A stretch of DNA of 8,731 nt, taken from positions 1-8,731 of the forward strand of contig JAKISR010000069.1 in assembly GCA_021648465.1 (NCBI GenBank). The letters run 5' to 3'. Origin of the DNA: Sulfurimonas sp. (GTDB lineage Bacteria; Campylobacterota; Campylobacteria; Campylobacterales; Sulfurimonadaceae). Below are positions 1 through 7,636 of this stretch, piece by piece. A program made the position numbers and the translations under genes. Every line of letters begins with the position of its first letter. The stretch's first letter is position 1. Under the pieces are notes generated by a model. It was not told the origin of the DNA, did no database searches, and was given only the letters and a program-made list of their open reading frames with translations.

Positions 1-35
1 GATTTTAATTTTGGTTTATTTTGTGTTTGTGCCAT
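1..35 (-). CDS. 5' start of an unidentified gene (partial, runs off left edge)
   Basis: On the minus strand an ATG at 33-35 is preceded by a good ribosome-binding site (AAGGGG on the minus strand, plus-strand 41-46) with a 5-nt gap. The reading frame stays open to the window edge and gives MAQTQNKPKLK. A plausible sigma70-type promoter lies just upstream (63-91). Only 11 codons are visible, so the product cannot be named. It has the same orientation as the HAD phosphatase gene but its own promoter, so it is probably a separate host transcription unit. Confidence 0.6.
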   Translation of the reverse strand, partial: MAQTQNKPKLK

Positions 36-62
36 TGTATCCCCTTGAGTTTATTTTATTAT

Positions 63-91
63 AGAATAAACATTAAAAGATAACCTGTCAA
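63..91 (-). promoter_or_regulatory. Predicted sigma70 promoter for the left-edge gene
   Basis: Read on the minus strand there is a perfect -35 TTGACA (plus-strand 86-91), a 17-bp spacer and a -10 TATTCT (63-68). A perfect TATAAT (58-63) lies just downstream but would be 22 bp from the -35 box. Campylobacterota promoters often depend mainly on the -10, so either hexamer could be used. Transcription would start around 50-57 and run into the gene starting at 35. This is a by-eye prediction. Confidence 0.5.
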
Positions 92-145
92 TTATGTATT
101 ATATTTATACTGAAATATTTTAACATTGGAGTTCATTTTGTAACA

Positions 146-784
146 TTATTTATTTAGTAATTTTTCTAATTCAGAGAGTTTTTTTATTTTATATGTAGCT
201 TTTGAAAAATCATGTGTAGAAGTAAAATCATTATGAACGATTACACATTCTATTCCTGCTCTATAGGCTGATGTCAGTCCTCTTTGTGAGTCTTCAACTA
301 CTATTGCTTCTTCTTTATTTGCGTTAAATTTTTTTAGTCCACTTAGATATGGTTCTGGATGTGGTTTTGAGCGTTTGTAATCTTCTACACAAAGAGTGAA
401 CTCCATAAAATCAACTATACCTCTACCGTTATGTATAAGCTCAAAATCATCTCTTTTTGAAGTTGTGATTATTCCCATTTTATATTTTTTAGAAAGTTCT
501 TTTAAAATATCTTGTACACCATTTATGGCAATATCTTCATTTTTTATATATTTTTGATAATAGATATCTCTTTGTATTCTAGCTTTTACTATCTCTTTTT
601 GTGAAAATCCTCTAATCTCTGCTATCTCCCAAGCTTTACCACCTCTTGCCATTATCTCCATATAAACATCAAACTCTAACTCAAGTGAAAAAAATTCTTT
701 TAACGCTTTTTTGTTTGATTTAAAGTAATACATTTCAGTCTCAACAAGTACACCATCATTATCAAAAAGTATGTATTTTTTCAT
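146..784 (-). CDS. HAD-superfamily (subfamily IA) phosphatase / beta-phosphoglucomutase-like hydrolase
   Basis: A complete 212-aa cytosolic haloacid-dehalogenase phosphatase. Motif I is FDNDGVL, with nucleophile D8 and general acid D10. The alpha-helical cap follows, at about residues 15-85. Motif II is TTS (107-109). Motif III lysine K140 sits in SKPHPEPY, and motif IV is VVEDS with the Mg-binding acids E164 and D165. The C1-cap arrangement and size fit phosphoglycolate phosphatase and beta-phosphoglucomutase relatives, which use an aspartyl-phosphate intermediate. The substrate cannot be read from the sequence. The gene starts 12 bp after the comM stop and so was probably co-transcribed with it. 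The ATG at 782-784 has no strong Shine-Dalgarno. After the transposon insertion its transcription must come from elsewhere. Family assignment is firm; specificity is unknown. Confidence 0.9.
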   Translation of the reverse strand: MKKYILFDNDGVLVETEMYYFKSNKKALKEFFSLELEFDVYMEIMARGGKAWEIAEIRGFSQKEIVKARIQRDIYYQKYIKNEDIAINGVQDILKELSKKYKMGIITTSKRDDFELIHNGRGIVDFMEFTLCVEDYKRSKPHPEPYLSGLKKFNANKEEAIVVEDSQRGLTSAYRAGIECVIVHNDFTSTHDFSKATYKIKKLSELEKLLNK

Positions 785-796
785 AAAGTGATTATA

Positions 797-1437
797 CTAT
801 CTTCTTCGATAACTAAGTGCCTCCAATAGGTGCTTTTTTTCTATAGTTTCACTTTTATCCAAATCAGCAATAGTTCTCCCCACTTTTTGGATCTTTTTTA
901 TACTTCTAAAAGAAAGAGTAAATCTATCTATGGCAATATCTAGTGTATTTTGTGCTTCATTGTTAGGTGTACAAAACTTTTCAATCTCTTTATCATTTAA
1001 TTTTGCATTAAAACTGCTTTGTTTTCTGTTTTTTGCAAATATATGAGCTTCTACAACTTGTCTATGTAACTGTTTTGAGGTAACGCTTATTTTATCATCA
1101 GCACTCACATTTTGCATAATAACATTTAAATCAATCCTGTCTAAAAAAGGATCTGAGAGTCTATTTTTATATCTCCCAATTTCAAGTTCATTACATCTAC
1201 ACTCTAAATGTTGATTTAGCAAGTTTCCACATGGACAAGGATTCATAGCACCAATAAATAAAAAATCACAAGGATACTCCACTTTAGAGCTTACTCTTGA
1301 TATTCTTATGCGATTGTCCTGCATAGGTTCTCTTAGAGCTTCTAGTATATTTTTTGAAAAGTGAGGAAGCTCATCAAAAAACAAGATGCCATTGTGAGCT
1401 AAACCAACTTCACCAATCTGAGCTTTGTGTGAACCAC
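797..1437 (-). pseudogene. comM: comM (YifB / Mg-chelatase-like AAA+ ATPase), 3' portion cut off by the transposon
   Basis: This encodes the C-terminal ~213 residues of ComM, a hexameric helicase-like ATPase that promotes branch migration during natural transformation. Full-length family members are about 500 aa. Still present are the GEVGLAHNG lead-in, Walker B (ILFFDE), the ALREP segment, the MNPCPCGN sensor region with further cysteines, the DPFLDRIDL motif and the Mg_chelatase C-terminal domain (VGRTIADLD, EALSYR). Walker A and the whole N-terminal half are missing. Homology can be followed to the Ser-Gly codons at 1433-1438, equivalent to the GGG loop of E. coli YifB, and then stops at the transposon left end. 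Upstream in frame the sequence continues about 34 nt into the transposon before a TAG (1472-1474). No ATG is available; the only plausible start is an internal TTG at 1382-1384. The 5' half should lie beyond the other transposon end. The fragment is almost certainly non-functional. Confidence 0.9.
1433..1437. other. Probable target-site duplication (5 bp, ACCAC), one copy visible
   Basis: ACCAC directly precedes the TG that opens the transposon left end. Tn7-family elements duplicate 5 bp on insertion. Known comM insertions of Tn6022/AbaR elements in Acinetobacter are, from memory, flanked by ACCGC, one base different and at the equivalent Gly-loop codons. The second copy would lie beyond the right end, outside this window, so the duplication itself cannot be confirmed here. 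Confidence 0.5.
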
Positions 1438-1594
1438 TGACATTTCCACTAAAACATGCTACAATATAACACTAAATAAGGACTTTATAGATGATTATTC
1501 CACTTAACCTTGCTACAAATACCTATAAATCTTGCTACAACCTTGAATATATCCAACTAAATAAGCTACAACATTACCAACCAAAAGGTGACAA
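1438..1594 (+). repeat. Transposon left end with four TnsB-binding-type repeats
   Basis: Four direct 17-bp repeats with the core GCTACAA end at 1464, 1518, 1540 and 1571, occupying 1448-1464, 1502-1518, 1524-1540 and 1555-1571. The A/T-rich ten bases before the core are loosely conserved (roughly ACTAAAnnnT). Cores are spaced 54, 22 and 31 bp apart, with the outermost set apart near the terminus. A sparse, uneven array of TnsB sites is typical of a Tn7 left end. The tnsA promoter must lie in this stretch, so TnsB binding could repress its own operon. I could not assign convincing -35/-10 boxes. Confidence 0.75.
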
Positions 1595-2296
1595 ATGAAG
1601 ATATCTATGAAAAAGAGGAAAATAGGCTATACATATGGAAGTGTATCTGGACACTTTGCATTTCGCAAACAAAAAAGCATTGCCTTTGAATCAACACTTG
1701 AAAGAGATTTGCTCACATTATTAGAATTTAATGATAGTGTCGATGATGTAATTGAGCAACCACTTACTATTGAATATGTAAACCACAATGGAAGAAATGT
1801 GACATATACACCAGATTTTCTAGTTGACTTTAAAGAGGCGGAGGCTTCAGCCCTAAAGAGACTTAGAAAACCGCTCTTAATTGAAGTTAAGCCCAGAGAA
1901 AAAATACAAAAGCATTTTTCAGAACTCAAGCCTAGATTTAAAATTGCAATGCGATATGCACGCGAAAATGATATGGTATTTAAAATATATGATGAAAGCA
2001 AAATCAGAACACCATATTTAAAAAACATTCTTTTTCTAAAGAGGTATAAAAGGCTTACATATAGGGAAGAAGATGAATCAAATATTTTAGCCTATATAAA
2101 TAGCTCTGGTTCACTAACTATTGAAGCTGTTATTGAGTATCTATTTGTAAGCAAAGAACAAAAATCTCTTGGCTTAGGACAAATATGGAATTTACTTGCA
2201 AATAAGAAACTACTATGTGATTTTAGTAAAATACTCGATAAACAGACGATAGTTTGGGTAAACGATAATTTATTATTTGGAGGAGATGATGCATAA
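1595..2296 (+). CDS. tnsA: TnsA-family endonuclease subunit of the Tn7-like transposase
   Basis: TnsA cuts the 5' ends of the transposon while TnsB cuts and joins the 3' ends, which gives clean excision. This 233-aa protein (Tn7 TnsA is 273 aa) has the restriction-enzyme-like core. E36 (or E32) lies in the helix FESTLERDLL, D74 in TPDFLV, and the E97-x-K99 pair in IEVKP, which together make a PD-(D/E)xK site. The part after about residue 160 looks like the winged-helix C-terminal domain (LTIEAVIEYL, LGQIWNLL). The start at 1595 has a good AAGGTG ribosome-binding site 6 nt upstream. It is the first gene of the operon, 157 bp from the transposon tip, and its 3' end overlaps tnsB. In Tn6022 nomenclature it corresponds to tniC. 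Confidence 0.92.
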   Translation: MKISMKKRKIGYTYGSVSGHFAFRKQKSIAFESTLERDLLTLLEFNDSVDDVIEQPLTIEYVNHNGRNVTYTPDFLVDFKEAEASALKRLRKPLLIEVKPREKIQKHFSELKPRFKIAMRYARENDMVFKIYDESKIRTPYLKNILFLKRYKRLTYREEDESNILAYINSSGSLTIEAVIEYLFVSKEQKSLGLGQIWNLLANKKLLCDFSKILDKQTIVWVNDNLLFGGDDA

Positions 2297-4175
2297 AGAA
2301 GAAGCAATGCAATCGGTAAAACTCAATAGGAGCAGTATTCAAATCAAAGAAAATGAATATGTTGAGTACAAGGGCGAAGTATATAAAATCTCAAGTATTA
2401 TCGACTTCAACGAAGTTGTTGGTATTGACATAAAGACAAAGAGAGCTAAAAGACTACGAATAAGTGATATAAAGCCTATCTCAAATGATAAAGATATCAA
2501 GCTACCAATATTTAATGATATAGGAGAATATACAGATAGTGAGTTTCAAGAGATACAGAAAAAATATTTAGCTATTGAGCCTCTTTTATCTGATCATATT
2601 TCACGAAAAGAGATTGAAGAGCATGCAAAAAAGATTGATATTCACTATACAACACTCTACAGATGGCTAAGACGATATCAATCAACGGGTACACTTTTAG
2701 GTTTGCTTCCAAAACCATCGGGAAGAAAGAAAGGAGAGACTAGACTTGACTATGCTACTGAACAGCTTATGCAAGATATTATAAATACCTACTATCTTTC
2801 AAAGCAAAAACCATCTATTCAAGCGGTAATTCGCAAGATAAATATTGAATGTAAAAACCGCAAGATCGTTGCACCGGGGAAAAATACAATCAGAAACAGG
2901 ATTCATAAACTCTCAGAATATGAGGTACTTAAAAAGCAAGGCAATCGCTCTATGGCAAGAACTAAGTTTGAGCCTGTACCTGGAAAGTTTGAATCTGATT
3001 ATCCTATGCAACTTATTGAGATTGACCACACTCCTGTAGATTTAATTTTAGTTGATGATGAACATAGAGAGCCCATAGGAAGACCTTGGATAACTGTAGC
3101 GATTGATATCTATAGTCGAATGATAGTTGGATATTATTTATCACTTAGTGCTCCTAGTGTTACCTCTGTTGCTATGTGTATTACAAATGTGGTACTTCCA
3201 AAAGACAAACTTCTTTTAGAATTAGATATTGATTCTAATTGGGATGTTTGGGGCTTTCCAGAGACTATACATGTTGATAATGGTGCAGACTTTAGAGCAG
3301 AGGCTATTAAAGTTGCTGGATTAGCACATGGAATAAATATAGAGTTCCGCCCAGTAGGAAGATCTAACTTTGGAGGACATATTGAGAGAGTAATAGGAAC
3401 TCTTATGAATGCCGTACATGAAATTCCAGGTACTACCTTTTCAAATATACAAAAACGCCAAGAGTATGATTCAGATAAGCACTCCTCAATGACATTTAGT
3501 GAGTTTGAAAAGTGGCTAGTGACCTTCATTACGAAAATCTATCATAAGAGAAAGCATACAGGAATCAACCTATCTCCAGAACAACTTTGGGAAGATGGAG
3601 TATTTGGAGAAGATGCACCAGTAGGATTAATGCCAAAACCTACAGACCCACTGAGTGTAACAATTGATTTTTTACCAATCTTCAAAAGAACTATTCAAAA
3701 AAATGGTGTTAATATAGACGGTATAAACTATTATGACCACCTATTGCGTTCAAAAATTAATATGCTTGATGAAGATGGAAAGAAAAAACGATTTATTTTT
3801 AAAAGAGATCCACGGAACATAAAGTTTATCTGGTTTTATGATGATGAGACTATGGAGTATTTTAAAATTCCAGCAGCGGACCAATCAATGCCAGATATGA
3901 CTTTGTGGGAATTAGAGTCCATTAAAACTCACTTACGAGAGTCAGGTTCAAGACAAATAAATAATGCTGAAATATTAGAAGCTCATGAAGAACTAAACAG
4001 ACAAATAGAAGATGCATCTGAAAAAAGCAAAAAAGCAAGACGAGCGAAACAAAGACTTAAGAATAAAGATAAAGAGATGGTTCAACAAACCCCACCAAAA
4101 GAGATACTACCAAAGGTTCAAGACGATGATGATTTTTGGGATGAAGATGTTTCAGATATAGCAGAGGATTGGTAA
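2289..4175 (+). CDS. tnsB: TnsB-family DDE transposase (Mu/rve integrase fold)
   Basis: TnsB binds the end repeats and carries out 3'-end cleavage and strand transfer. I chose the ATG at 2289, giving 628 aa, because GGAGGAG ends 3 nt before it and gives normal spacing from GGAGG. An upstream in-frame TTG at 2277 would add four residues. N-terminal helix-turn-helix regions include a segment near residues 105-135 (ISRKEIEEHAKK, TTLYRWLRRY). The catalytic core has D246 (IEIDHTP), D330 (HVDNGADF) and E366 (GGHIER). A beta-barrel domain follows, then a charged coiled region (about 545-595) and an acidic tail (DDDDFWDEDVSDIAEDW). In relatives the C-terminal tail contacts TnsC. It overlaps the tnsA stop by 8 nt and shares a TAATG junction with tnsC. 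Equivalent to tniA of Tn6022. Confidence 0.95.
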   Translation: MHKEEAMQSVKLNRSSIQIKENEYVEYKGEVYKISSIIDFNEVVGIDIKTKRAKRLRISDIKPISNDKDIKLPIFNDIGEYTDSEFQEIQKKYLAIEPLLSDHISRKEIEEHAKKIDIHYTTLYRWLRRYQSTGTLLGLLPKPSGRKKGETRLDYATEQLMQDIINTYYLSKQKPSIQAVIRKINIECKNRKIVAPGKNTIRNRIHKLSEYEVLKKQGNRSMARTKFEPVPGKFESDYPMQLIEIDHTPVDLILVDDEHREPIGRPWITVAIDIYSRMIVGYYLSLSAPSVTSVAMCITNVVLPKDKLLLELDIDSNWDVWGFPETIHVDNGADFRAEAIKVAGLAHGINIEFRPVGRSNFGGHIERVIGTLMNAVHEIPGTTFSNIQKRQEYDSDKHSSMTFSEFEKWLVTFITKIYHKRKHTGINLSPEQLWEDGVFGEDAPVGLMPKPTDPLSVTIDFLPIFKRTIQKNGVNIDGINYYDHLLRSKINMLDEDGKKKRFIFKRDPRNIKFIWFYDDETMEYFKIPAADQSMPDMTLWELESIKTHLRESGSRQINNAEILEAHEELNRQIEDASEKSKKARRAKQRLKNKDKEMVQQTPPKEILPKVQDDDDFWDEDVSDIAEDW

Positions 4176-5083
4176 TGGAGATATTATATAAACATCTAAA
4201 TGAGCAGTGTCAAGATATCGTTTTATTGGATGCTAAAGATAGAATACGATACATGCATAAAGATATTTTGATTGAGTATCCCAAAATAAAAGAGATTCAC
4301 AGTCTGCTTAATCAACTGATGGATAGACCAAAAAAACCTAGAATGCAAAACCTCTTAATTATTGGAGAATCAAACATCGGTAAGACTTCTATCATATCTT
4401 CATTTGAGAAGAAGCATCATAGTTATGGTATAGAAGATGAAAATGAGATGAGTGTTATAGTAAGACCTGTTATTCTAGCACTAGCCTCTGACAATGCAGA
4501 TGTCAAAGATTTATACACATCTATCCTTGAATCGTTTTGGTCACCTTTTAATCCAGGAGACACACTTGTGAAACTACGACATCAAGTTTTTCATCAGATG
4601 CAAGAGTGTAATGTAAAGATACTCATAATTGATGAGATACACCATTTTTTAAGAGGTACTTCTAAACAGCAACGCAATGTGATGGATGCACTCAAAAATA
4701 TTGGCACTAAACTAATGATACCTATCGTAGGTGTTGGACTAAGAGAGGCTTCTCTAATTTTAACCTCTGATCCACAACTTAGTAGCAGATTTGACTTGAT
4801 TAAATTATCAAAGTGGGAACTCAATAAAGATTTTAGAGTACTCCTACAAGCATTTGAAAAGAGATTACCACTTAAAAAGCCTTCTAATCTTGCATCTAAA
4901 GAGAAAGCCACACTTCTGCATATGATTTCCCAAGGTAATTTAGGCAACTTGCATAGACTTTTAATAGAGTGTGCCTCTTATGCCATTGAAAATGAAATAG
5001 AAGAGATAACTCTTAATATTATCAATAAGTTTAAATGGATTAAACCGACCAACTCTTTAACACCTAGAGAGATACCAATTTAA
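4175..5083 (+). CDS. tnsC: TnsC-family AAA+ ATPase, transposition regulator
   Basis: TnsC forms ATP-dependent rings or filaments on DNA. It links the target selector to the transposase and provides target immunity. From the ATG at 4175 the protein is 302 aa. Walker A is GESNIGKT (64-71), Walker B is ILIIDE (D153, E154) followed by HHF, and a probable arginine finger is R205 in SSRFD. It is much shorter than Tn7 TnsC (555 aa) and closer to the compact TniB/TnsC of Tn5053, Tn6022 and CAST elements. The start overlaps the tnsB stop (TAATG) and AGAGGA lies 6 nt upstream, so translation is probably coupled. An alternative TTG start at 4169 is less likely. tniQ follows after 1 nt. Confidence 0.93.
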   Translation: MEILYKHLNEQCQDIVLLDAKDRIRYMHKDILIEYPKIKEIHSLLNQLMDRPKKPRMQNLLIIGESNIGKTSIISSFEKKHHSYGIEDENEMSVIVRPVILALASDNADVKDLYTSILESFWSPFNPGDTLVKLRHQVFHQMQECNVKILIIDEIHHFLRGTSKQQRNVMDALKNIGTKLMIPIVGVGLREASLILTSDPQLSSRFDLIKLSKWELNKDFRVLLQAFEKRLPLKKPSNLASKEKATLLHMISQGNLGNLHRLLIECASYAIENEIEEITLNIINKFKWIKPTNSLTPREIPI

Positions 5084-5084
5084 A

Positions 5085-6152
5085 ATGAAACTTGCTATTG
5101 AGCCAAAAGTTTTTAGTGATGAATCACTCAACTCTTGGCTCATAAGAGGTTCAATTGCAAATGGAAGTGACCCACGAAGCTTTTATATTGCTTTATGGGA
5201 AGAGTATAAAGCTTGGAACAAAGATTTAGACAAACACTTACCAAAACAACAAGCTTATTCTTTAGCAAAAATGACAGCACTTACTCCAGAAGAGATTAAA
5301 AACTTAACATTAGAGCCTTATCTCCAAAAGATTATTAATAAGCCTTTAAATCCCTTAGGTTTGTGGTATTTTTTAATTCCTAGAGGCAAGAGAGGTTTAT
5401 CTCAAACAAATGGGATGCACTTTTGTTCTGAATGTCTTAGTGATTCAACTCCATATTTAAAAAGACAATGGCGATTAGCGTGGAACATAGGGTGTCCTGT
5501 TCACAAGATCAAACTTCTAAATAGATGCCCAAACTGTAAGATTATATTTTCTCCTCAACTTTTAAAGTATGACACACCAAAAATGTACCTATGTAGCTCG
5601 TGTGGATTTGACTTAAGAGACTCAAGAACTACACCCGCCAATGGGAAAGCTCTTAAGTTTCAAGAGATGCTCAATAATGCCATTTTCAATGCACAGACAA
5701 CATCTTTTCCAGCATTGCACACACAATCGCTTCAAGACCTGTTTATGACCATTAGAAGCATAATCCCATTTTTACTACATACATACAAACTAAAGAAGTA
5801 TCATCTTTTCTTTGAGACACTCAGTCTTGATATTAGCTATATGGAAGAAAATAAAATAATGAATGTCTTTGAGAAGATGAGCACAGATGATAGAGAGTTT
5901 TTATTGAAGCTGATTTATCAATTTCTGCAATCCGATTTAAAGATAATCAAGAAACTTTTACAGCAGCTAGGTACTACAAACAAAGCTTTTTTATCAAAGC
6001 CTGCTTCTATGTCCCCAACTATATTATATTTGTCTAAATATTTAAAAAATACCAATGGCTCGAAAATTGAAAACCCAAAACAATATGTTATTAAACCCAA
6101 TACTAAAGATGAAGTGAATCGTCTCTATTGTGAACTTTTAGAGTTGATATGA
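5085..6152 (+). CDS. tniQ: TniQ-family zinc-binding target adaptor
   Basis: TniQ proteins connect a target-recognition module to TnsC. This 355-aa protein starts with the typical DESLNSWLIR segment (residues 12-21). It has the family's zinc-finger pattern: C114-x2-C117, C137-P-x-H140, C148-x2-C151 and C170-x2-C173. The remainder (about 185-355) is alpha-helical. It lacks the long DNA-reading C-terminal region of Tn7 TnsD (508 aa), so site recognition is more likely provided by the next gene. The ATG follows the tnsC stop by 1 nt and has no strong ribosome-binding site, consistent with translational coupling. Its TGA overlaps the next start (ATGA). Equivalent to tniD of Tn6022. Confidence 0.9.
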   Translation: MKLAIEPKVFSDESLNSWLIRGSIANGSDPRSFYIALWEEYKAWNKDLDKHLPKQQAYSLAKMTALTPEEIKNLTLEPYLQKIINKPLNPLGLWYFLIPRGKRGLSQTNGMHFCSECLSDSTPYLKRQWRLAWNIGCPVHKIKLLNRCPNCKIIFSPQLLKYDTPKMYLCSSCGFDLRDSRTTPANGKALKFQEMLNNAIFNAQTTSFPALHTQSLQDLFMTIRSIIPFLLHTYKLKKYHLFFETLSLDISYMEENKIMNVFEKMSTDDREFLLKLIYQFLQSDLKIIKKLLQQLGTTNKAFLSKPASMSPTILYLSKYLKNTNGSKIENPKQYVIKPNTKDEVNRLYCELLELI

Positions 6153-7630
6153 AATATAGAGTACCTGAAAATACTAGTTGTGATTACTGTAGCGTTCTCT
6201 TAACTGATTGGGATTATAGATATCAAGGAAAGCACTATTGTAAAAAATGCTATCACTATCTATTTCATTATAAAATATGTATCAAGTGCAATAGGCGAAG
6301 AAAAATTTATTATTCTCAAAGACCTCCTATCTGTAAGTTTTGTCAAGTAAAAGATAAGCCTTGCATTAGATGTAAAAAAACTAAATATACTAACGGTAAG
6401 ATTACTAAATATGGTCCTGTCTGTAATTCATGTGCTAAATATTATACTCAATACAAAAAATGCTCTACTTGTAAGCAAAACAATGGACCAACATCAAACC
6501 GTACTTTAGTTGACGGTTCACAAAAATTATTATGTCAAAAGTGCTATGATAAGACTTTACCAACATGCAATAGTTGTGGCTATAGAAAAAAACCTTTTTC
6601 ATATCAGTTAAACCGCAAGCCACTCTGTAAAACATGTTCTATAGAAGTTACTAGAGATTGCAAGGAGTGTGGAGGTAAATTTCCTGCTGGGTTTGGACAT
6701 GTATGCTCAGATTGTCATTACCAAAATGCTCTCGTTAAAAAAGCTACATTTATAGAAAAAGCAATGTCGAAACACACAGCTCAACATTTTATCGACTTTT
6801 CAAAATGGTTAAAACTACGAAGAGGAGTATTATTTGCATCAACACATATCCAAAACTATCAAAAGTATTTTTTTCAAATCGATAAGCTAAGTATTCAATT
6901 GGATAGATTGCCTGATTATGAAGAGTTACTCGCAACTTTCCCTCATGCTACACAAGGTAAGAACCTATTAGTCCATCTTTATTTTAAAAGTGTTGGTGTA
7001 CTTAAGATTGATGAAGCAATTAAAGACAAATATGCAAATTTAAACCTTATTCAGAAATACCTCAATACTTTTCAGAAAGATGATTATAGGTCTAACCTTT
7101 TAGAAAGTTATTATGAAAAACTTTTACACAAATTCAAAGCGAAAAGAATTACATTTCGCTCTATCCGCTTAGCTTTAACTCCAGCGGTAAAATTTCTTCA
7201 ATATTGTAATAATTTTAAAAATGAAACACCAAATATGTATATCTTGGAAGGCTATTTATGGATATATCCAGGTCAAAGAAGTTCATTAGCAGAGTTTACC
7301 AACTTTTTATCTAAACAATTTTCATATGAACTGAAAATTAGCATGATTCCACAAGCAAAATTAGAAAAAGCACATGAAAGTCAAGAACTACTTCAACAGC
7401 GACTTATAAAGATACTGCGGAACCCTCAATATCAACGAGAACATCAGCAATATTTTTTCAAAATCACGATAGGCTATTTACATAATATTCATATTCCAGA
7501 TAATGTATATATTGATTTAAAAAATGTTAAAAAAGATACTCAGGATAATAGTTACATTAGGCTTTGTAGAGAAATCTTTTATTTGCCAAGTTTGTACTTT
7601 AAAGAAAAAGATGTAAATTTAAAATACTAA
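6149..7630 (+). CDS. tnsF: TnsF-like target selector: CxxC zinc-knuckle array plus degenerate tyrosine-recombinase-like region
   Basis: A 493-aa protein in the position of tniE/TnsF in Tn6022-type elements, where TnsF (an inactivated tyrosine-recombinase relative) steers insertion into comM. Residues 11-189 hold twelve CxxC pairs, beginning at C11, C31, C44, C62, C72, C92, C105, C129, C140, C160, C171 and C186. That is enough for about six structural zinc sites arranged like repeated treble-clef or ribbon fingers. Residues ~200-350 are helical and resemble the SAM-like core-binding part of integrases (HFIDFSKWLK, SRNLLESYYEKLL-like helices). The C-terminal part shows no R...HxxR...Y catalytic set. 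The start overlaps the tniQ stop (ATGA), so it belongs to the operon. The role is inferred from context, insertion site and architecture rather than from recognised homologous sequence. Confidence 0.7.
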   Translation: MKYRVPENTSCDYCSVLLTDWDYRYQGKHYCKKCYHYLFHYKICIKCNRRRKIYYSQRPPICKFCQVKDKPCIRCKKTKYTNGKITKYGPVCNSCAKYYTQYKKCSTCKQNNGPTSNRTLVDGSQKLLCQKCYDKTLPTCNSCGYRKKPFSYQLNRKPLCKTCSIEVTRDCKECGGKFPAGFGHVCSDCHYQNALVKKATFIEKAMSKHTAQHFIDFSKWLKLRRGVLFASTHIQNYQKYFFQIDKLSIQLDRLPDYEELLATFPHATQGKNLLVHLYFKSVGVLKIDEAIKDKYANLNLIQKYLNTFQKDDYRSNLLESYYEKLLHKFKAKRITFRSIRLALTPAVKFLQYCNNFKNETPNMYILEGYLWIYPGQRSSLAEFTNFLSKQFSYELKISMIPQAKLEKAHESQELLQQRLIKILRNPQYQREHQQYFFKITIGYLHNIHIPDNVYIDLKNVKKDTQDNSYIRLCREIFYLPSLYFKEKDVNLKY

Positions 7631-7636
7631 AATTAA

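Noticed and set aside
104..150. Possible terminator after the HAD gene, and the two TAACATT repeats at 121-127 and 141-147
   Set aside because: No stable stem followed by a T-run is visible. The repeats are direct, short and AT-rich, so they are likely chance.
797..1384. An independent 195-aa protein starting at TTG 1384
   Set aside because: The frame continues upstream with clear ComM sequence to 1437, and the TTG falls inside the Walker B region, so this is a truncated gene rather than a real start.
1627..3529. Open frames antisense to tnsA and tnsB (1627-2028, 2092-2307, 3134-3529) and a plus-strand frame at 2845-3039
   Set aside because: They lie inside strongly supported genes, have low-complexity Ser/Leu-rich translations and no ribosome-binding sites. 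They are reading-frame shadows.
7631..7636. Gap between the transposition operon and the HEPN gene as a possible right end of the element
   Set aside because: Only 6 bp separate the two stop codons, and no inverted GCTACAA-type repeat, ACCAC or comM sequence appears there, so the element must continue.
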